This document shows, one piece after another, positions 58,172 through 64,000 of a DNA stretch of 64,000 nucleotides. How positions within the stretch are numbered: position 1 is the first letter of the stretch; the number at the start of each line of letters is the position of its first letter. Made by a program: the position numbers and the translations under genes. This stretch comes from Dendrolimus kikuchii (taxonomy: Eukaryota; Arthropoda; Insecta; Lepidoptera; Lasiocampidae): the NCBI GenBank assembly GCA_019925095.2, contig CM034411.1, positions 8,888,001 through 8,952,000 on the forward strand. Reading direction: 5' to 3'. The notes beneath the pieces were generated by a model. It saw only the letters and a program-made list of their open reading frames with translations, had not been told where the DNA came from and did no database searches.

Positions 58172-58468
58172 GAAAGCCAAATTACTGTTTTAATCACTGT
58201 AGAGTGATTATTTATTTTCATTAACTGTCAAAAATTTCATTAACATGTCCACATGTCAGGAATCGAAAGTTATCATTTGAATTTTTTGAATATTTATCGA
58301 TGTTACGTGTCAGTACCCATTACTTCACTAATGAATGTTACGAAAGACTCCAAAATTAAAAATCGGGCAAATGCGTGACAGCCTACGAATTATAGCGGGT
58401 TTTGTCGAAGTGTCAATCATCCACTATTTTCATCATTTGATTACAGAACCAAAAAGCATTTATATATA

Positions 58469-58781
58469 TTTTTTATTGCAGGAGTTCAGCAGACAGGCAG
58501 ACGGCCCACTTAATGGAAAGCGGTTACCATCGTCTATAGACATTTGCAACACTAAACGTGCTACAAATGCGCTGCTGCTCTCTTAAGGGTCACAGGAACC
58601 TGGTCACTAATGCCGAAATACAACTCAAGGTTGTTATGGCGACATGCTTTAGACCAAGGGTGGTAGCCATCCAGTCGGGCAAATGCCCTACCACCTGGCT
58701 GTGGGTTGTTTAGTCGCCTCTTACAACAGGCCGCCCGGCCGCAGGAAATTGTATTCTTTCTTCGTTCCTGCACGGATAAAA
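58469..58781 (-). repeat. GC-rich dispersed retroposon-like repeat, copy 4
   Basis: Reverse complement of 366-685, with the T-rich start being its A-tail. Its frame still reads 'VQERRKNTISCGRAAC' in parallel to copy 1. Confidence 0.75.
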
Positions 58782-58784
58782 GAT

Positions 58785-59590
58785 TATATTTCAAAAACTA
58801 CCCTAGGGATGTGTAAATCAATTTTCACTGCAAGTGAAGTGAAGTTGAAACTACAGCTTAGAATCTAAAAAAACTTATGCTATTTATTTTAAAAGTGCTT
58901 TGAAAGTTTTAAATATTGTTTAATAAGATGTTTAAAATTTAAATTTATGTTACTGTATGTGTCAAAGTTTAGCTATAAGTGTATTAGATTGTAGTTATTA
59001 TTGTTAGATTCGAATTTATATTATTTTGTTGTCAAAAGTAATTTTATTGACAAACAAGCTCACCTGAAATGGAACTGATAGAAAGTAACAGTTGACAATA
59101 TAGAAAAAATTGTTTAAGTTCTTAAATAAAAATTGACTTTTAAATTCATAAAAACGCTCAAAATAGCAGACATTTAGTGGCCAACTTTAATAAACGAGTG
59201 TAAACTGATGTACCTACTGCTAAATTATAGTATCCAACAGCCGGAGTAAGGTCGGACACGCGGGTTCAACGGCCCCTGCGGCCAGCCATGATGATCTGGT
59301 CTAGACTAGCCACAGGTATATAGACAACCTGTTTTTCAAATTGCCCATCTTAATTAGTTTTAGATACAATGGATCTTCGTTTATCACTTGTTTGCATGCG
59401 AAATATCAGGTAACAATTTTCTTTTTTGCGACTACAATACCAATGTTAATTGTAAACAATAATTGGACTGAAATCTAGTTTTCCTCTATGGTGGTATGGG
59501 TAAGATGCTTTATCCAACCGGATACACTTTTATTGCAATTAGCTTTTATTTCAAGTACTGATTGTATGTATGTATATGAAATTAGTACGA
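58785..59590. other. No recognised feature
   Basis: AT-rich; 59250-59320 is a little GC-richer ('acgcgggttcaacggcccc') and unassigned. Confidence 0.45.
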
Positions 59591-59605
59591 TCTATGTATT
59601 TAAGT

Positions 59606-59692
59606 GTGTAAGAATAAGCCTAAATGGCACTCTGTTGTTCGTGCCTACCCCGCAAGGGAACTGGCGTGAAGTTATGTATGTATGTATGTATG
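59606..59692 (+). mobile_element. RTE-type LINE tail with (TATG)n end
   Basis: From 'gtgtaagaataagcctaaat' to 'gaagttatgtatgtatg'. It is flanked by 'tatgtatttaagt' (59593-59605) and the same 13 bases at 59693-59705. Part of this duplication overlaps the tandem tail, so 8 bp ('atttaagt') is the secure minimum. Confidence 0.8.
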
Positions 59693-59734
59693 TATGTATT
59701 TAAGTATATTTGTATATAAATAATAATATAAAGT

Positions 59735-59818
59735 AAGAATGGGCCTAAATGGCGCTCTGTTGTTCGTGCCTACCCCGCAAGGGAACTGGCGTGAAGTTAT
59801 GTATGTATGTATGTATAT
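59735..59818 (+). mobile_element. Second RTE-type LINE tail
   Basis: 'taagaatgggcctaaatggc' to 'gaagttatgtatgtatgtat'. It starts 43 bp after the previous copy in the same orientation. A possible duplication 'gtatataaat' is separated from the element by ~12 unassigned bases. Confidence 0.75.
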
Positions 59819-59835
59819 AAATGCATATGTATGAA

Positions 59836-59995
59836 TTAGTCTCTCTCTTTTACTTCACCTTCTCCCATTTATTTAATGTCAGCACAATATGTATTTTCGT
59901 TCCATATTCTGACATACGTCCTCTGTCACAACAGAAACCATCATATCATACTTCACACAATCCATCCATCTCCTTTTTGGTATACAATACAAATG
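59836..59995 (-). repeat. RTE-type LINE 3' fragment (second subfamily)
   Basis: 'cttcaccttctcccattta', 'gacatacgtcctctgtcac' and 'cacaatccatccatctcct' are the complement of the 8285-8690 element's 3' end. It directly follows a tail of the other RTE family. Confidence 0.7.
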
Positions 59996-60054
59996 TTCTT
60001 ATAATATTGTGCAACAAAAACTCTGCCCTAGTTTTTATGACATAGTTCTCTCTC

Positions 60055-60115
60055 TATCCTAAGGTTGTCCGAGAGAGATCGTTATCAGCGATAATACCGT
60101 CATTTCGTATATATA
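60055..60115 (+). repeat. LINE 3' end scrap
   Basis: 'aaggttgtccgagagagatc' + 'gttatcagcgataatacc' is a diverged copy of the 'cctggaagagatcgct' motif block. Confidence 0.5.
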
Positions 60116-60235
60116 CCTAGTCCAGCCATAAGTTCCGTTACAAATGAAAATGCATTTTTTTAATGAAGTAATATAATATTATTAAAATGTATATCTACGA
60201 TATTTATTAAAGTCTCAGCAAAAAACAAAAACAAT

Positions 60236-61207
60236 CTATTCGAAATGGCCACCTTTGGCTTTTATACAGGCCTTTAATCTGTTTGGCCACGAATCTATGG
60301 ATTTACGCACTGTTTCCAAGGGAAATTTCGCCACTACTTGCTCCAAAGATTTTTTAAGAGACTCAATGTCGCCGTGTCGTTTAGAGCAGGCCATGTCCTC
60401 TAAAACTGACCATAATTTGAAGTGTAAAGGGTTGAGGTCTGGGCTACATGAGGGACAGTCGTTCGTGCCTTGTGACCAGATGCAGTCCTGCTGAAAAGTA
60501 CACGGTATATTTTTAAAAAGTGTATTGCTGAGAGGTTTCACAACATGATCCAAGACTGTATCTTGATACATTTTGGCTGAAGTTTTCACTCCTTTTTCGC
60601 AAAAATGTAGTTTTGTGACTCCTTGATAAGTCACACCCCACCAAACCATCACTGACGCAGAATGATGGCCACGTTGTACCTTTCCGACCACTTGAGCAGC
60701 TTCTTTAGGACTGTGAGCGTACACTTTATCTATTTTGCTTATTGTAGTGTTCTTCAATCGTGAAATTTTTTTCATCGGTAAAGAGGATATTTCTGTGCCT
60801 TTCACCTGCGTATCGCGACAGAAGGCGTTTTGACCTTCAATTGTAAAGATTGACTTAGGGCATGTCCTGTAGTATCGACGATAAGCACCGAGCTTCAGGT
60901 CTTGTTTTATAATACGCGACAGAATCCTAGCGGGAATCTTCATTTCTCGCGATAAGATTTTTTGCTTCCTAATAGGGTTTTGACGAATTCTGGCTTTAAT
61001 AGCCTTTGTAGTTCTAACAGCAGGCGGCCGCCCCGATCTTTTATGGTCTTCGACAGATGAAGTGCTGTTGTATCTGTTGATAGTACGATATACGAACATA
61101 CGGCTGATACCAAGCTTTTGAAGTGTCTGGAATATGACCGACGGCTCCATACCCACTTTGTGCAAGGCGATCACTGCAAATCTTTTTTCTTTAACACCCC
61201 ATTCCAT
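60236..61207 (-). pseudogene. Mariner/Tc1-superfamily transposase, inactivated
   Basis: The minus-strand frame begins 'MEWGVKEKRFAVIALHKVG' (start codon 61205-61207; the open frame runs 28 codons further upstream into unrelated sequence). N-terminal helix-turn-helix ('LGISRMFVYRTINRYN'), a 'SGRPP' linker and a second HTH are kept; C-terminal motifs 'VMVWWGV', 'FQQD', 'SPDLNP' and 'GGHFE' are visible. It is broken in at least two ways. The first catalytic Asp block 'LFTDEK' (60768-60785) is out of frame because of compensating indels. Only 15 residues separate the Asp of QQD from that of SPDLNP, where ~34 or more are needed, and 'HKA' codons there are also shifted. A possible left terminal repeat begins 'gtccagccataagttccg' near 60120; the right end was not found. 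Confidence 0.8.
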
Positions 61208-61299
61208 ATTGTAATTTGATAATAAATACGAAAAAATATGTGAAATGGAGCAAAATCGAAAGAAGTTTTTAAAATAATATACGTGTTGCATAATAAAAT

Positions 61300-63175
61300 C
61301 TATTCTATTTTACTGATTAATGACTGAGGGCTGTTCTAAGTTTTAGCGTAGTTTACTCGAGAAGTAATGACTGGATCAGTCTGAAAGTTATGAGTGTATC
61401 AGAGCCGATTTGAAACTAAACCGCGTGAATTTACACATTAAAACAAAACAACATTTCGTGACAGTAAAACATTCTTGTCACGGAACATGATCACATCTCA
61501 CTATAGCAGAAACGAGTCTTTAAAACAAACCAGTGGTCGCCCAGTGGTCGAAATTCAACCAAAATTAATTTAAATTATAAGTTTAAACATTAATAAGTTT
61601 CTGTTGTCAAAGACTATACTTCTGTAATCACAGATTTCACGAAAGCTACACGGTTCATTTGAGTTGTACAATAAACAAAAGAGTAATATATGCGTGTGTG
61701 TGTCAAATACATGGTAGTGTATGTAATGTTTTTTTATTGATTTAATGTATTTTTTATGCATAATTAAAAAAAAATATTATCATTCTGCACTCCTTCTCTA
61801 TATAAACCATAAGTGTGTGAAATTTCTTACTCCTCCGTCCACGCAATTTTCGTAAAAAGGGGTACAAAGTTTTTGCTTCACGTATTAATATAATGATGCT
61901 AAATAACCATATATAGTAATGATATTACAAAAAGATAAAGCCGTTTATAAAACCAAAGCTCCTTGTTCTGAATTTGTAATTGTCTTGATTAAAAACACTG
62001 ACTACACAGCTCACAATTAACAGTTGTTTGTAATAAAGAATGGACTATTACAGCGTGTTGTTGATTAAATTGGCTATATAAAATACGGCAGTAAAATTAA
62101 TAATCTAAGAACGTAGCCACATGCACTCTGTGGTTAGTGGGTTAATTATTGTGAGCAATTAAACCTGCTTAGTCTATTTAATATTCTCTTACTAATAGTT
62201 AGAAAGTGTTTGTATGAGTTAAAAGAGTATACAGCTTGAATTTTTCAAGTGGGCCTTCAGTGAGTGAAAAACACTCAAAGGAGTCTCTGTAGGGGCCATT
62301 CATTTGTCCGCTCGTTCCTGTTCTGTACTCAAAATCTCCCACCCGTTTCCGAAAAGAGATGTTACAAAACTCACCCCCTACGCACGCATACGAAATAAAA
62401 AAGTTCTACTCAAAATCTTTAAATAAGAGCTCAAATTCAATCCACCGCGCCGCGACGTGTGTAAAACGTACTTATTTTTAAATTAGAAGATGTGAGACTG
62501 TGATACTGGTGCCTGGCTCATATATGCTATCGAAAGATATACTGCCAATTGTGCAAGGTGCGCATCCTTTTATCTCACAGTCGCGGGGCCGATTTTAATG
62601 AAATGAAAAACTAAAATGATATTATTAGATTTTTGAAAAATCAATTAAAATATAAATTATTACTAAATATATTATCAAAGTATCATATGGGCTGATTTAA
62701 AAAAAAAACCACATTCTGTTATTATACCAAATCATAGTATCTTGTAAAGATCAATTTCTGTGAAAGAATATACTCTTGGTTTATCGGACATTGAGTATCA
62801 TATATATAATAAAATCACTATAATCTATTTACATTCTAGGCTGTGAAGTGAAAATAAACAAGAAATATGGAAAGGAATTTCGAAATAATATAAGTATAAA
62901 ATTCATATTTATATTTATATTAGTTGTTTAAAGTCAAATGCAATAAGATTGTTTAACCTCTATATTAATCAAACTTTTTCTATAACAAAAATTACATAAG
63001 TGCGTTAAATGACAAGTGTCAAGATTTTAAAACAAAGTAAACAAGTCAATGAGTAAATGCGTAGGCGCATAGGAAAACTCAAAAGTTCAATGGCCCCAAA
63101 GTTATGGTAATTGTGGCATTATCACGATGGTGAACTAATTGCATTTTAATATGAGTATGGTACTGCTAGGGTTCA
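61300..63175. other. No gene recognised
   Basis: About 1.9 kb, AT-rich. 62300-62460 is slightly GC-richer ('caccgcgccgcgacgtgtg') without a frame. Nothing was identified. Confidence 0.5.
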
Positions 63176-63179
63176 AAGT

Positions 63180-63560
63180 ACCAAGCCCTTTGGGCAGGAA
63201 GTTTGAAATTAAGTGGTCAGTAATGTACATATCATAGTAGCCTAGTAATATTGATGTATAAATACGAAAGTAATATTGTTTGATTTGTATGATCCATCTT
63301 CACCTCTTTTACCAAAGTTGTTACCAATGCGCTGCCTTGTTCGAAGGAATTTTATGACACCCTTTTTAAAAAGCCATGTCATAGAGTTGTGGGAAAACCT
63401 CAGCTCATTCCAAATCTCCACGGTGCGCTACTAGAAAGAAGACGAAGGCACCATTCTGAATAGTTCCTGGAAACACTGTCCTTTGTACAGTCAGTAGAAT
63501 ACGCAGAGAGACGCGAAGACTCTCCGAAGGCCAAGCGTATCTAAGTCAGTTTCTTAGCCA
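63180..63560 (+). repeat. LINE- or SINE-derived fragment, first copy
   Basis: 'gttaccaatgcgctgcc', 'acctcagctcattccaaat' and 'ccacggtgcgctactag' follow the order of a very common lepidopteran repeat. A shorter copy of the middle part follows at 63600. Confidence 0.5.
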
Positions 63561-63599
63561 TTCACCATTTCGGAAAGTACATTTCTTTTATTAATGGAG

Positions 63600-63810
63600 T
63601 ACAGTAGTCACGTTGACGGTCTATCTGATAAAAAAACCTGGTTAACGTCGTCTGTAGATATTTCTAACACTAGAGATGCTAGACTTTTATAACACCTTTT
63701 TAAAAACATTTATATCGAAGCGCTCGTATTGTGGGTAAACCTCGACTGGGAGCTTATTCCAAATGACAAAATTGCGCAAAAACCATTCTTGAAAACTTCA
63801 GGAGAATAGA
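63600..63810 (+). repeat. LINE- or SINE-derived fragment, second copy
   Basis: 'ttataacacctttttaaaaa' and 'gggtaaacctcgactggga' + 'gcttattccaaat' repeat 63345-63415 in the same orientation, at lower similarity. Confidence 0.5.
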
Positions 63811-63814
63811 GGCT

Positions 63815-64000
63815 GAAGAAATTAAGGCGAACAACCTTACATACTACAACATATAAGTTGTTCTTCCTTGTAAGATTATTATTTTAGTACACTATACATA
63901 GTTTTTGCAACCAAACCACACACGCATTGTGAGTGTGATATTTTCCTTTATACAAGTTACACAATGTTTTGCTTATTACACTTATTACAGAAATATTTCA
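63815..64000. other. No recognised feature
   Basis: AT-rich window end. Confidence 0.5.

Overview
The window looks like a gene-poor, AT-rich stretch of an insect nuclear genome, most likely a moth or butterfly. This is inferred from the repeat families, several of which I recognise as typical of Lepidoptera (CTAG-ended Helitrons, an RTE-type LINE with a (TATG)n tail, LINE 3' ends with a cctggaagagatcgct motif). I found no complete host protein-coding gene, no tRNA or rRNA gene and no CRISPR array. Nearly everything that can be named is transposable-element sequence, mostly truncated, embedded in unique AT-rich DNA that is probably intergenic or intronic.

Layout. 1-3.2 kb holds dispersed repeats, one split by a solo LTR, then a Harbinger-type MITE, a fold-back and a compound microsatellite. 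4-10 kb has a Helitron, a fold-back with a LINE tail inserted in it, an RTE pseudogene fragment and a second solo LTR. 10.7-13.4 kb has a GC-rich island, LINE 3' ends, a LINE C-terminal pseudogene and a third solo LTR. 14-17.7 kb has a MITE, Helitron-like fragments, a possible exon and GC-rich block, and the best coding region of the window: a 460-codon RTE-type reverse transcriptase on the minus strand. 18-33 kb is a scatter of LINE 3' ends, Helitron copies and hairpins. 33.7-48.3 kb contains three short 5'-truncated retroposons with perfect target-site duplications (34518, 39029, 47889), a 51-bp-arm fold-back and more LINE fragments. 50-60 kb holds Helitrons (one with an internal 118-bp tandem repeat), a TIR-bounded element with an RTE copy nested in it, and tandem RTE tails. 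60.2-61.2 kb is a broken mariner/Tc1-type transposase. The last 3 kb has two LINE-like fragments.

The elements do not form a pathway. What ties them together is insertion history: the RTE-type element is the likely source of at least five tails elsewhere in the window, three solo LTRs belong to one family, and several nested insertions give relative ages. I looked for an undescribed system and found none I can support. The least explained items are the GC-rich blocks at 10.74-11.05 kb and 15.79-16.2 kb, and several long hairpins.
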